A stretch of 64,000 nucleotides of DNA from assembly GCF_026624755.1 (NCBI RefSeq), contig NZ_JAPMXC010000010.1, positions 267,053-331,052 of the forward strand, in the 5' to 3' direction. The DNA comes from Robbsia betulipollinis (GTDB lineage Bacteria > Pseudomonadota > Gammaproteobacteria > Burkholderiales > Burkholderiaceae). This document shows positions 28,832-37,177 of the stretch, piece after piece. A model generated the notes under the pieces. It was not told where the DNA came from. It saw only the letters and a program-made list of their open reading frames with translations, and searched no databases. The position numbers and the translations under genes are program-made. Each line of letters starts with the position of its first letter. Within the stretch, counting starts at the first letter, position 1.

Positions 28832-29500
28832 ATGATCGATTTCGAACCGAAATACATCACTTTCGATTGCTACGGCACGCTGACCAAATTCCACATGTCC
28901 GACATGTCGCGCGAGTTCTTCGCCGGCCAGCTGGAAGGCGCCGACATGGACAGGTTCATCGCCTTCTTCGCCGGTTACCGCCGTGACGAGGTGCTGGGTG
29001 CATGGAAGCCGTATCGCGACGTGATCGCGAATGCGTACGAGCGCGCCTGCAAGCGCATGAACGTGAAGTTCGTCGAGTCGGATGCCGAGAAAATCTACGA
29101 GGCCGTGCCGACCTGGGGCCCGCATCCGGACGTCCCGGAAGGCCTCGCGCGCCTGGCCAAGAAGTACAAGCTGGTGATCCTGTCGAACGCGTCGAACAGC
29201 CAGATCCAGAGCAATGTCGACAAGCTCGGCGCGCCGTTTCACGCGGTGTTCACGGCGGAACAGACGGGCGCGTACAAGCCGCGCATGCAGGGCTTCGAAT
29301 ACATGTTCGACAAGCTCGGCTGCAAGCCCGAAGACGTCCTGCACGTGTCGTCGAGCCCGCGCTACGACTTGTTCACCGCGCACGACATGGGCGTGAAGCA
29401 CAAGGCGATGGTGCTGCGCGAGCACGAACAGCCGACCCCGGGCCACGACTATCACCTGGTCAAGGACATCCCGCACCTGGCCGCGGAACTCGGCCTGTAG
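28832..29500 (+). CDS. Haloacid dehalogenase type II-like HAD hydrolase
   Basis: A 222-residue HAD-superfamily hydrolase: nucleophile Asp12 in FDCYGTLT, motif II VILSNAS, motif III Lys in AYKPRMQGFEYM, and HVSSSPRYDLFTAHDMG for the acidic motif. The layout is that of L-2-haloacid dehalogenases, but many proteins of this subgroup are phosphatases or of unknown role, and the usual SSNAFD loop reads SSSPRYD here. AGGA lies about 12 bases upstream of the ATG at 28832. It leads the catabolic run, 72 bases before the PuuB-like oxidase, and is probably cotranscribed with it. Confidence 0.8.
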   Translation: MIDFEPKYITFDCYGTLTKFHMSDMSREFFAGQLEGADMDRFIAFFAGYRRDEVLGAWKPYRDVIANAYERACKRMNVKFVESDAEKIYEAVPTWGPHPDVPEGLARLAKKYKLVILSNASNSQIQSNVDKLGAPFHAVFTAEQTGAYKPRMQGFEYMFDKLGCKPEDVLHVSSSPRYDLFTAHDMGVKHKAMVLREHEQPTPGHDYHLVKDIPHLAAELGL

Positions 29501-29572
29501 GCGCGGCGGTCGAACGCCAGCCCGCGCCCCGCGCATTTCGTCATCCTGCCACCCGAGCGAGCCGAGCCCGAC

Positions 29573-30847
29573 ATGAAGCTGGAATCCTACTGGCTTGATC
29601 TGCCATTACCCACGCCGTTCCTCGCGCAGGGGCCGGTGACGGGCCGGGTGGACGTCGCCGTGGTTGGCGGCGGCTTCACCGGGCTGTCGGCCGCGCAGGC
29701 GCTGGCCAAGCGCGGCGCGTCGGTGACGCTGGTGGATGCCGGGCAGATCGGCGGCGGGGCGTCGGGGCGCAACGGCGGGCAGGTCAATACCGGCGTCGCG
29801 CACGATTTCGCCGCCCTGTACGCGCAACTCGGACCGGAGCGCGCGCGTACCTGCTACCGTGCGTTCGCGTCCGCGGTCGATACCGTCGAGCGGCTGATCC
29901 GCGAGGAAGGCATCGATTGCGATTATCTGGCGAACGGCAAGCTCAAGCTCGCCTCGAAGCCGCACCATTTCGCGCATATCGAGCAGACCGCCGAACTGAT
30001 CCGGCGCGAAGTCGATCCGAATATCGAGATAATCAGTCGCGACCGGATCCGTAGCGAGGTACAGTCTGACCAGTTCTACGGCGGTCTGCTGCAGAAGCAC
30101 GGCGGACAGATGCATATGCGCAAGTTCGCGGTCGGCCTGGCCAGGGCCGCGGCAGGCCATGGCGCGCAGATCTACGAGAATGCGGGTGTCGCGTCGATTC
30201 AGAAAGAAGGCGACGGTTACCGTCTGGTCACCGCGCGCGGCGAGGTGCAGGCGAAGCAGGTGTTGATCGCCACCGGCCCGTCGCGGCAGGGACCGTTCGG
30301 CTGGTATCGGCGGCGGCTCGCGCCGGTGGGATCGTTCATCATCGTCACCGAGCCGCTGCCGGCCGAGCAGCTCGCGGCGATGCTGCCGAACCGCCGGGCC
30401 TATACGACCAGCCGCATCATGCACAACTACTTCCGCGTCACGCCGGATTCGCGGTTGCTGTGGGGCGGCCGCGCGCGCTTCACCGCGTCGGAGCGGCCCT
30501 CGGACGCCAAGAGCGGACGCATCCTGCGCACGGGCATGATCCGGCATTTCCCGGCGCTGGCCGAGACGCGCATCGATTACTGCTGGGGCGGGCTGGTGGA
30601 TATCACCGCCGACCGCCTGCCGCGCGCCGGGCAGCACGACGGCCTGTATTTTTCGATGGGCTATAGCGGCCATGGCACGCAGATGTCCACCCACATGGGC
30701 CAGGTGATGGCCGACGTGATGGGCGGGGACGACCGCGGCAACCCGTGGCGCGAGTCGGAGTGGTCGGCGATTCCCGGGCATACCGGCAAGCCCTGGTTCC
30801 TGCCGCTCGTCGGCGCGTACTACAGCGTCAAAGACATCTTTTATTGA
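29573..30847 (+). CDS. FAD-dependent amine oxidase (PuuB/DAO family)
   Basis: A 424-residue flavoprotein: dinucleotide-binding motif DVAVVGGGFTGLSAAQALAKRG at about 22-43, then SGRNGGQVNTG, which marks the PuuB/YcjA-like branch of the DAO family, and the C-terminal GLYFSMGYSGHGTQMSTHMG. PuuB oxidises gamma-glutamylputrescine; relatives oxidise various secondary and N-alkyl amines. No glutamylputrescine synthetase (PuuA) is next to it, so a different amine substrate is plausible. It sits between the HAD gene and the ABC binding-protein gene, on the same strand. Confidence 0.85.
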   Translation: MKLESYWLDLPLPTPFLAQGPVTGRVDVAVVGGGFTGLSAAQALAKRGASVTLVDAGQIGGGASGRNGGQVNTGVAHDFAALYAQLGPERARTCYRAFASAVDTVERLIREEGIDCDYLANGKLKLASKPHHFAHIEQTAELIRREVDPNIEIISRDRIRSEVQSDQFYGGLLQKHGGQMHMRKFAVGLARAAAGHGAQIYENAGVASIQKEGDGYRLVTARGEVQAKQVLIATGPSRQGPFGWYRRRLAPVGSFIIVTEPLPAEQLAAMLPNRRAYTTSRIMHNYFRVTPDSRLLWGGRARFTASERPSDAKSGRILRTGMIRHFPALAETRIDYCWGGLVDITADRLPRAGQHDGLYFSMGYSGHGTQMSTHMGQVMADVMGGDDRGNPWRESEWSAIPGHTGKPWFLPLVGAYYSVKDIFY

Positions 30848-30904
30848 AATACAAAATATGGCAGCGTCGCTCCGATAGCGTCGCTCCCTTCGCGGAGATG
30901 TTCG

Positions 30905-32515
30905 ATGAATAAGAAAAATGTGCAAAACGACAACGCCCTGATCGGCGTGGAGTTCGAGCGGCTGAGCCGTCAGGGCGCATCCCGGCGCGATATCCTGCGC
31001 GCGATGGCCGCGGGCGGCATGCTGTCCGTGGGCGGCGCCGCGCTGCTGGCCAGCGGCAATGCCCATGCACAGGCGAAGCCGAAGCAGGGCGGCAAGATCC
31101 GCGTGGCCACGCAGTCGGCCTCCGCATCGGATACGCTCGACCCGGCCAAGGGCGCGCTCGCGACCGACTACGTGCGCGGCAATATGTTCTACAACGGCCT
31201 GACCGAACTGGACGCGCATCTGGGCGCGAAGATGGCGCTGGCCGAAAGCCTGGAAACGAAGGACGCGATCACCTGGGTGGCGAAGCTGCGCAACGGCGTG
31301 CAGTTCCACGACGGCAAGGCGCTCGCGCCGGCCGACGTCGTCTACTCGATCATGCGGCACAAGGATCCGGCCGTGGCCTCGAAGGCCAAGACGCTGGCCG
31401 ACCAGATCAGCGACGTCAAGGCCACCGGCCCCAACGAGGTGACGATCACGCTCGCCGGCGCCAACGCGGACCTGCCGGTGATCCTCGCGACTTCGCACTT
31501 CCAGATCATCAAGGACGGCACGAAGGATTTCAAGACGGCGGTGGGCACCGGCCCGTTCAAGGTCAAGGAGTTCTCGCCGGGCGTGCGCACGGTCGGCGTG
31601 CGCTTCGACAAGTACTGGAAACCCGGCCTGCCGCATCTCGACGAGATCGAACTGATCGGCATCGGCGACGAGTCGGCGCGGGTCAACGCGCTGCTCTCCG
31701 GCGACGTGCAGTTGATCAACGCGGTCAGCCCGCGCTCGACCGACCGCATCAAGGGCACGGCGGGTTACAAGGTGCTGGAAACGAAGACCGGCCAGTACAC
31801 GGACCTCGTCGCCCGCGACGAGGGCGGCATCACCGGCAACGCCGATTTCCGTCTGGGCCTCTTCAACCTGCTGGACCGCCAGCAGCTGCGCACCACCGTG
31901 TTTCGCGGTTTCGGCGCGATCGGCAACGATCAGCCGATCGACCCGACGAACAAATACTACCTGGCCGGCATTCCGCAGCGCACCTTCGACCCGGACAAGG
32001 CGAAATTCCATTTCAAGAAGGCCAAGCTCGGTAGCACGCCGCTGCAGATCTACGCCACGCCGGCCGCCGAAGGCTCGGTGGAAATGGCGATGCTGCTGCA
32101 GCAGGTCGGCCCGCGTGCCGGACTGAATCTGCAGGTCACGCGCGTACCCGCCGAGGGATACTGGTCGAACCACTGGATGAAACATCCGCTAGGTTTCGGT
32201 TCGGTCAACGCCCGGCCGAGCGCCGACGTGCTGTTCACGCAATTCTTCAAGTCCGACGCACCGTGGAACGAGGCAAACTGGAAAAGCGCGAAGTTCGACC
32301 AGATGCTGATCGCGGCGCGTGGCGAGCCGGACGACGCGAAGCGCAAAAAGATCTACGGCGACATGCAGGTGCTGGTGCACGAGGAAGGCGGCGTGGGTAT
32401 CCCCCTGTTCCAGAGCTCGCTCGATGCGTTCTCCGACAAGCTCCAGGGTCTGGGCTCGATTCCGCTGGCCGGATTGATGGGCTTCGCGTTCGCCGAACAC
32501 GTCTGGCTGGCGTAG
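30905..32515 (+). CDS. Peptide-type ABC transporter substrate-binding protein (family 5)
   Basis: A 536-residue periplasmic solute-binding protein of the DppA/OppA type. The N-terminus has a twin-arginine signal (ASRRDILRAM at 26-35), a hydrophobic stretch and a SGNAHAQA cleavage site near residue 55. The mature part has GGKIRVATQS, VQFHDGKALAPADVVYSI and GTGPFKVKEF, which are family-5 signatures. The twin-Arg lies unusually far from the N-terminus (27-28). It is the binding component for the permeases and ATPase that follow. Family members bind di-/oligopeptides, opines, Ni or heme; the flanking oxidases suggest an opine- or N-substituted amino-acid-like ligand. Confidence 0.88.
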   Translation: MNKKNVQNDNALIGVEFERLSRQGASRRDILRAMAAGGMLSVGGAALLASGNAHAQAKPKQGGKIRVATQSASASDTLDPAKGALATDYVRGNMFYNGLTELDAHLGAKMALAESLETKDAITWVAKLRNGVQFHDGKALAPADVVYSIMRHKDPAVASKAKTLADQISDVKATGPNEVTITLAGANADLPVILATSHFQIIKDGTKDFKTAVGTGPFKVKEFSPGVRTVGVRFDKYWKPGLPHLDEIELIGIGDESARVNALLSGDVQLINAVSPRSTDRIKGTAGYKVLETKTGQYTDLVARDEGGITGNADFRLGLFNLLDRQQLRTTVFRGFGAIGNDQPIDPTNKYYLAGIPQRTFDPDKAKFHFKKAKLGSTPLQIYATPAAEGSVEMAMLLQQVGPRAGLNLQVTRVPAEGYWSNHWMKHPLGFGSVNARPSADVLFTQFFKSDAPWNEANWKSAKFDQMLIAARGEPDDAKRKKIYGDMQVLVHEEGGVGIPLFQSSLDAFSDKLQGLGSIPLAGLMGFAFAEHVWLA

Positions 32516-32671
32516 GCGCGCGGTCGCGAGCGCTCCGTCGCAGGTGTTCCGTAGCAGGTGTTCTATCGTAGACGTTCTTTTCCTCCAGGCGATGACGGGC
32601 TGCGTGCCGGTCGTCGCGGGCACGGGCCGGCGGTGACCGGCACGCGGCACTCACTCCGAAGGCGGATTCCG

Positions 32672-33628
32672 ATGAAATCACATGCGCAAAGACTCATCGC
32701 CGCGCGCCTTGGCCTGGCCGTGCTGACCCTGTTGCTGGTCTCGGCGGTGGTGTTCGCCATCACCGGCCTGATTCCCGGCGACGCGGCGCAGCAGGCGCTC
32801 GGGCAGGCGGCCACGCCCGAGGCGGTGACCGCGCTGCGGCATCAGTTCGGACTCGACCAGCCGGCGCTGCAACGCTACTTCGAGTGGCTGTTCCTGATTC
32901 TGCAGGGCAACTTCGGCACCTCGCTGTCGAACAGCCTGCCCGTGCTGCAATTGATCGAAACGCGCCTGCCGAACACCCTGACGCTGGCTGCGCTGACCAC
33001 GGTCGTCTCGGTGCCGGTGGCGCTGGTGATCGGCATCGTCTCCGCGATGTACCGCGGCTCGCTGCTGGACCGCGCGCTCAATGTGCTGACGCTGGCCACG
33101 GTGGCGGTTCCCGAGTTCCTGGTGGCCACCATCGCGGTGCTGATCTTCGCGGTCAAGCTGCGCTGGCTGCCGGCGCTGTCCTACCTGTCCGATGTCCATT
33201 CGCTGAGCGACGTGCTGCGCATCTACGCGATGCCGGTGATGACGCTGTGCTGCGTGATCGTCGCGCAGATGGCGCGCATGACGCGCGCCGCGGTGGTGGA
33301 TCAGCTCACCGCGCCGTACGTGGAAATGGCGATCCTGAAAGGTGCTTCGCCGATGCGCGTCGTGCTGCACCATGTCTTGCCCAATACCATCGGCCCGATC
33401 GCCAACGCGATCGCGCTGAGCCTGTCCTATCTGTTCGGCGGCGTCGTCGTGATCGAATCGATCTTCAACTATCCGGGGCTCGCGAGCCTGATGGTCGATG
33501 CGGTGACGAATCGCGACATGCCGCTGGTGCAGGGCTGCGTGATGGTGTTCTGCGCGGCCTACCTGGTGCTCGTCCTGTTCGCGGACCTGTGTCAGATCGT
33601 CTCCAACCCCAGGCTTCGTCAACGGTGA
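32672..33628 (+). CDS. Peptide-type ABC transporter permease (DppB-like)
   Basis: A 318-residue inner-membrane permease: LIPGDAAQQALG, the FGLDQPALQRYFEWL periplasmic segment, EMAILKGASPMRVVLHHVLPN EAA loop, and VVVIESIFNYPGLA before the last helices, as in DppB/OppB. The ATG at 32672 follows GAAGG by about 11 bases; the frame extends to 32558 but with non-typical Arg-rich sequence. It overlaps or abuts the next permease gene: a GTG at 33625 of the next frame overlaps this stop codon. Confidence 0.88.
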   Translation: MKSHAQRLIAARLGLAVLTLLLVSAVVFAITGLIPGDAAQQALGQAATPEAVTALRHQFGLDQPALQRYFEWLFLILQGNFGTSLSNSLPVLQLIETRLPNTLTLAALTTVVSVPVALVIGIVSAMYRGSLLDRALNVLTLATVAVPEFLVATIAVLIFAVKLRWLPALSYLSDVHSLSDVLRIYAMPVMTLCCVIVAQMARMTRAAVVDQLTAPYVEMAILKGASPMRVVLHHVLPNTIGPIANAIALSLSYLFGGVVVIESIFNYPGLASLMVDAVTNRDMPLVQGCVMVFCAAYLVLVLFADLCQIVSNPRLRQR

Positions 33629-33633
33629 CCCTG

Positions 33634-34683
33634 ATGAACCGACCTCTCACGCCTTCCCCGTCGCACGCCGGCACCGTGCTGCAGAACGACCTTGAAGCCG
33701 ATCCGCAACACGGCGGCGTGCCCGTCGCCGACGACGCAAGCGTGCAACGGGACGAACGCACGGATCTGGCTGCCGCGAACGCAGTGACGGCCGATGCCGT
33801 TGCGGGCGACGTCGGCGCCATCGGCGACATCGCGCCGCGCAGGCTGAACCTGCTGCAACGCGCGGTGCGGCGCTTTTCCTGGCTCGGCCTGCTGGGCCTG
33901 GCCATCGTCGTGTTCTGGGTGCTGGTCGCCTTCGTCGGCCCGCTGGTCGCGCCATACCAGGGCGGCGCGCTGACGTCGACGGAAGTCTTCGGCGGCTATA
34001 CGGCCACCAATCCGCTCGGCACCGATTATCTCGGCCGCGACATGCTCAGCCGCATCCTGTTCGGCACCCGCTATACGGTCGGCCTCGCGCTCGCCGCGGC
34101 GGTGCTGGCCAGCACCAGCGGCATCCTCTTCGGGCTGATCGCGGCGGTGTCCGGGCGCTGGGTCGACGAGGGCATGAGCCGCCTGTTCGATGCGCTGATC
34201 TCGATCCCCAGCAAGGTGCTGGCGCTGGTCGTGATCGCCGCGTTCGGCTCCTCGGTCACCGTGCTGACGCTGGTCGCCGCGTTCGCCTATCTGCCCGGCG
34301 CGTACCGGATCTCGCGCTCGCTCGCGGTCAGCCTGATGACGCTCGAATACGTCCAGGTGGCCCGGGCGCGCGGCGAGCGGCTGGCGTACATCGCCCGCGT
34401 CGAGGTGCTGCCGAACATGGTGCAGCCGATGCTTGCGGACTTCGGCCTGCGCTTCGTCTACATCGTGCTGCTGCTGAGCGCCTTGAGCTTCCTGGGGCTG
34501 GGCGTGCAGCCGCCCGACGCGGACTGGGGTTCGCTGGTGCGCGAGAACATCGGCGGCCTGGCCGAGGGCGCTCCCGCCGTGCTGATGCCGGCGATCGCGA
34601 TCGCGACCCTGACCGTCGGCATGAATCTGCTGATCGACAATCTGCGCCGCCGCGGCGGCCTGGGCAAAGGAAACGCACAATGA
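33634..34683 (+). CDS. Peptide-type ABC transporter permease (DppC-like) with long N-terminal extension
   Basis: A 349-residue permease of the DppC/OppC type: LGTDYLGRDMLSRILFGTRYT is the family hallmark, VQVARARGERLAYIARVEVLPN is the EAA loop, and FLGLGVQPPDADWGSLVREN closes the core. The first about 70 residues are polar, without transmembrane segments and probably disordered; this is longer than the usual 20-30. The ATG at 33634 lies 5 bases after the DppB-like stop; a GTG at 33625 is an alternative. Its stop overlaps the start of the fused ATPase gene (ATGA at 34680). Confidence 0.88.
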   Translation: MNRPLTPSPSHAGTVLQNDLEADPQHGGVPVADDASVQRDERTDLAAANAVTADAVAGDVGAIGDIAPRRLNLLQRAVRRFSWLGLLGLAIVVFWVLVAFVGPLVAPYQGGALTSTEVFGGYTATNPLGTDYLGRDMLSRILFGTRYTVGLALAAAVLASTSGILFGLIAAVSGRWVDEGMSRLFDALISIPSKVLALVVIAAFGSSVTVLTLVAAFAYLPGAYRISRSLAVSLMTLEYVQVARARGERLAYIARVEVLPNMVQPMLADFGLRFVYIVLLLSALSFLGLGVQPPDADWGSLVRENIGGLAEGAPAVLMPAIAIATLTVGMNLLIDNLRRRGGLGKGNAQ

Positions 34684-36728
34684 AATCGGATCCGACGCCG
34701 CTGAATACGCCGCTGAATACGTCCGCCCGGATGGGCCGGGACGAACCGGGCAGCGAGGACATGATCGTGGTGAGGGGCCTGCGCGTGGTCGCGGGCACGC
34801 CGCCCGACGGGGTCGTGGAGATCGTCAAGGGCGTCGATTTCACCGTGCGCCGGGGGCAGGTGCTGGCGCTGATCGGCGAGTCCGGGTCGGGCAAGACGAC
34901 GATCGCCCTGTCCCTGCTCGGCTATGCGCGCGCGGGATGCCGGATCAGCGGCGGCAGCGTGCGCATCGGCGACGTCGAGGTACTGTCGCTCGATCAGGCG
35001 GGACGCCGCGCGCTGCGCGCGAAGACGGTCGCCTACGTGGCGCAGAGCGCGTCGTCGGGCTTCAACCCGGCGCGCACGATCATCGATCAGGTCACCGAAC
35101 CGGCACTGCTGCACAAGCTGATGTCGCCCGTGGCCGCGCGCGCGAAGGCCGTCGCGCTGTTCCGGGCGCTGGCGTTGCCGGCGCCGGAGAGCATCGGCGA
35201 GCGTTACCCGCACCAGGTATCCGGCGGACAGTTGCAGCGCGTGATGGCGGCGATGGCGCTGATCACGGATCCCGCCGTGGTGGTCTTCGACGAGCCGACC
35301 ACCGCGCTCGACGTGACGACGCAGATCGAGGTGCTGGTCGCGTTCAAGCGGGTGATCCGGGAGTTGGGCACGACCGCGATCTACGTATCGCACGATCTCG
35401 CGGTCGTCGCGCAGATGGCGGACCGCATCGTCGTGCTCAACAGCGGCCGGGTGCGCGAGAACGGGCAGGTCCAGCAGGTGCTGGACGCGCCGGTGGATGC
35501 CTATACGCGGCAACTGCTGGCCGCGAACCGGCACGGGGAGAGTGCGGTACCGTCCGCGGCGTCGCCTGCCGCAACCGCGGCGCCGCGCCCCGCGGCCGCG
35601 ACGATCATCGCGACCGCGGCCACCACCGCGAGCGCGACGCTCGCCGCCGGCGCCGCCCTCGCCGCCAGCGGTCGGGCGCGCGCGGAGGGCGCGCCGGCTT
35701 CCCCGGTTCCTTCGGTGCCGCCGCTGCTGGAGATCCGCGCCCTGAGCGCGGGCTATGGGCGCATCGATCAGTACGGCAATCCGGCGGTGCGCGTGCTCGA
35801 CGACATCGCGTTGACGATCCGCCGCGGCAGCACGCTCGGCGTGATCGGCGAGTCGGGTTCGGGCAAGACGACGCTGGCGCGCGTGGTCGCCGGTCTCGTC
35901 GACCGCGCGCGCGGCGAGGTGCTGTTCGACGGCACGCCGCTGCCGGCCAAGCTCTCGCAACGCACGATGGCGCAATACCGGCAGATCCAGATCGTTTTCC
36001 AGAACGCCGACACGGCGCTCAACCCCAGTCACACGATCGCCGAGATCCTGTCGCGGCCGCTGCGCTTCTACCACGACATGCGCGGCGCGAAGGCGCGGAA
36101 ACGCATGCTGGAACTGCTCGACCTGGTGCGTCTGCCGGCGGCCATCGCGCAGCGCCCGGCGAGCGGCCTGTCGGGCGGACAGAAGCAGCGGATCAATCTC
36201 GCCCGTGCGCTGGCGGCCGAACCGGCGCTGATCCTGTGCGACGAGGTGACCTCGGCGCTCGACACCGTGGTCGGCGCGGCCGTGCTCGACCTGCTCGCCG
36301 AGTTGCGCCGCGAACTGGGTGTGTCGTATATGTTCATCAGCCACGATATCTCGACGGTGCGCGCGATCTGCGACGAAGTGGTCGTGCTGTACGCGGGGCA
36401 TCGCGTCGAGGCCGGCCAGCGCGATGTGCTGGCCGCGCCGCCCTACCATCCCTACACCGGGCTGCTGGTCGATTCCGTGCCGGCGCTGCGGACCGGCTGG
36501 CTCGACGCGCATACCGAGATTCGCAGCGCCGCGTTGCCGCCGCTGGGCGCCAGCACCGATATCCCCGAGCTGTGCACGTTCCGGGCGCGCTGTCCGGTCC
36601 GCATCGATGGAACCTGCAACGTGACGCCGCCCTCGATCAAGAAACTGGGTTCGGGCGCCGAGATCCTCTGCCATCATTCGACGGCCGAACTGCTGCGCCT
36701 GCAAACGCGCGAGGCGGTGAGCGCATGA
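34680..36728 (+). CDS. Fused peptide-type ABC ATPase (DppD-DppF in one chain)
   Basis: A 682-residue protein with two complete nucleotide-binding domains. First: Walker A GESGSGKTT near residue 66, signature VSGGQLQRV, Walker B VVFDEPTTALD. Then an Ala/Thr-rich linker of about 60 residues (about 283-343). Second: Walker A GESGSGKTT near residue 388, [20 protein letters not shown], and a C-terminal oligopeptide/HPY segment with the paired cysteines CTFRARCPV. It powers the two upstream permeases. Starts with a 4-base overlap and ends with ATGA overlap into the ferredoxin-like gene, so the transporter and the dehydrogenase are translationally coupled. Confidence 0.9.
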   Translation: MKSDPTPLNTPLNTSARMGRDEPGSEDMIVVRGLRVVAGTPPDGVVEIVKGVDFTVRRGQVLALIGESGSGKTTIALSLLGYARAGCRISGGSVRIGDVEVLSLDQAGRRALRAKTVAYVAQSASSGFNPARTIIDQVTEPALLHKLMSPVAARAKAVALFRALALPAPESIGERYPHQVSGGQLQRVMAAMALITDPAVVVFDEPTTALDVTTQIEVLVAFKRVIRELGTTAIYVSHDLAVVAQMADRIVVLNSGRVRENGQVQQVLDAPVDAYTRQLLAANRHGESAVPSAASPAATAAPRPAAATIIATAATTASATLAAGAALAASGRARAEGAPASPVPSVPPLLEIRALSAGYGRIDQYGNPAVRVLDDIALTIRRGSTLGVIGESGSGKTTLARVVAGLVDRARGEVLFDGTPLPAKLSQRTMAQYRQIQIVFQNADTALNPSHTIAEILSRPLRFYHDMRGAKARKRMLELLDLVRLPAAIAQRPASGLSGGQKQRINLARALAAEPALILCDEVTSALDTVVGAAVLDLLAELRRELGVSYMFISHDISTVRAICDEVVVLYAGHRVEAGQRDVLAAPPYHPYTGLLVDSVPALRTGWLDAHTEIRSAALPPLGASTDIPELCTFRARCPVRIDGTCNVTPPSIKKLGSGAEILCHHSTAELLRLQTREAVSA

Positions 36729-37177
36729 GCGGCGGTTTTCCCGGTTCCACCCCCGCTCGCGCCGTGCGCTTCGTGCGCGTCGCCGAGACGGAGCGTCCCA
36801 CCTTCACGATCCACATCGACGGCCGCGCGGTGCCGGCCGCCGCCGGCGACACGCTGATGGTCGCCTTGCTGACGCAGGTCGACACGCTGCGCGATGGCGA
36901 TTTCGGCGATACGCGGCGCGCCGGTTTCTGCCTGATGGGCGCCTGCCAGGACTGCTGGGTCTGGACCGCCGACGGTGCGCGGCTGCGCGCCTGCACGACG
37001 CCGGCGGCACCGGGCATGGCGATCGTGACCCGGCTCGGCGGCGTTGCCAGGGGTTTCCCGAGCGCTGCGCCAGGCGACGCTTCGGCCGGTACGGTAGAAG
37101 ACATTTCGCAAGGCGCGGCAAAAGGCGTCGGTGTCGCGGCGACTGTCGCCAGGGAGGGCGTATGGCCCCGCGTATAG
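36725..37177 (+). CDS. Small [2Fe-2S] subunit of an HcnA-like dehydrogenase
   Basis: A 150-residue ferredoxin-like subunit (Fer2_4 type). The cluster ligands are Cys69, Cys74, Cys77 and Cys90 in FCLMGACQDCWV and RAC. It matches the gamma/alpha small subunits of hydrogen cyanide synthase (HcnA), opine oxidase and D-hydroxyproline dehydrogenase. The last 40 residues are Ala/Gly-rich and lack a known role. ATG at 36725 overlaps the ATPase stop, and its own 3' end overlaps the start of the next flavoprotein, so the three dehydrogenase subunits and the transporter are one transcription unit. Confidence 0.88.
   Translation: MSGGFPGSTPARAVRFVRVAETERPTFTIHIDGRAVPAAAGDTLMVALLTQVDTLRDGDFGDTRRAGFCLMGACQDCWVWTADGARLRACTTPAAPGMAIVTRLGGVARGFPSAAPGDASAGTVEDISQGAAKGVGVAATVAREGVWPRV

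Noticed and set aside
33619..34680. His/Gln/Asp-rich minus-strand frames over the transporter genes
   Set aside because: Shadows produced by high third-position GC in the real plus-strand genes.
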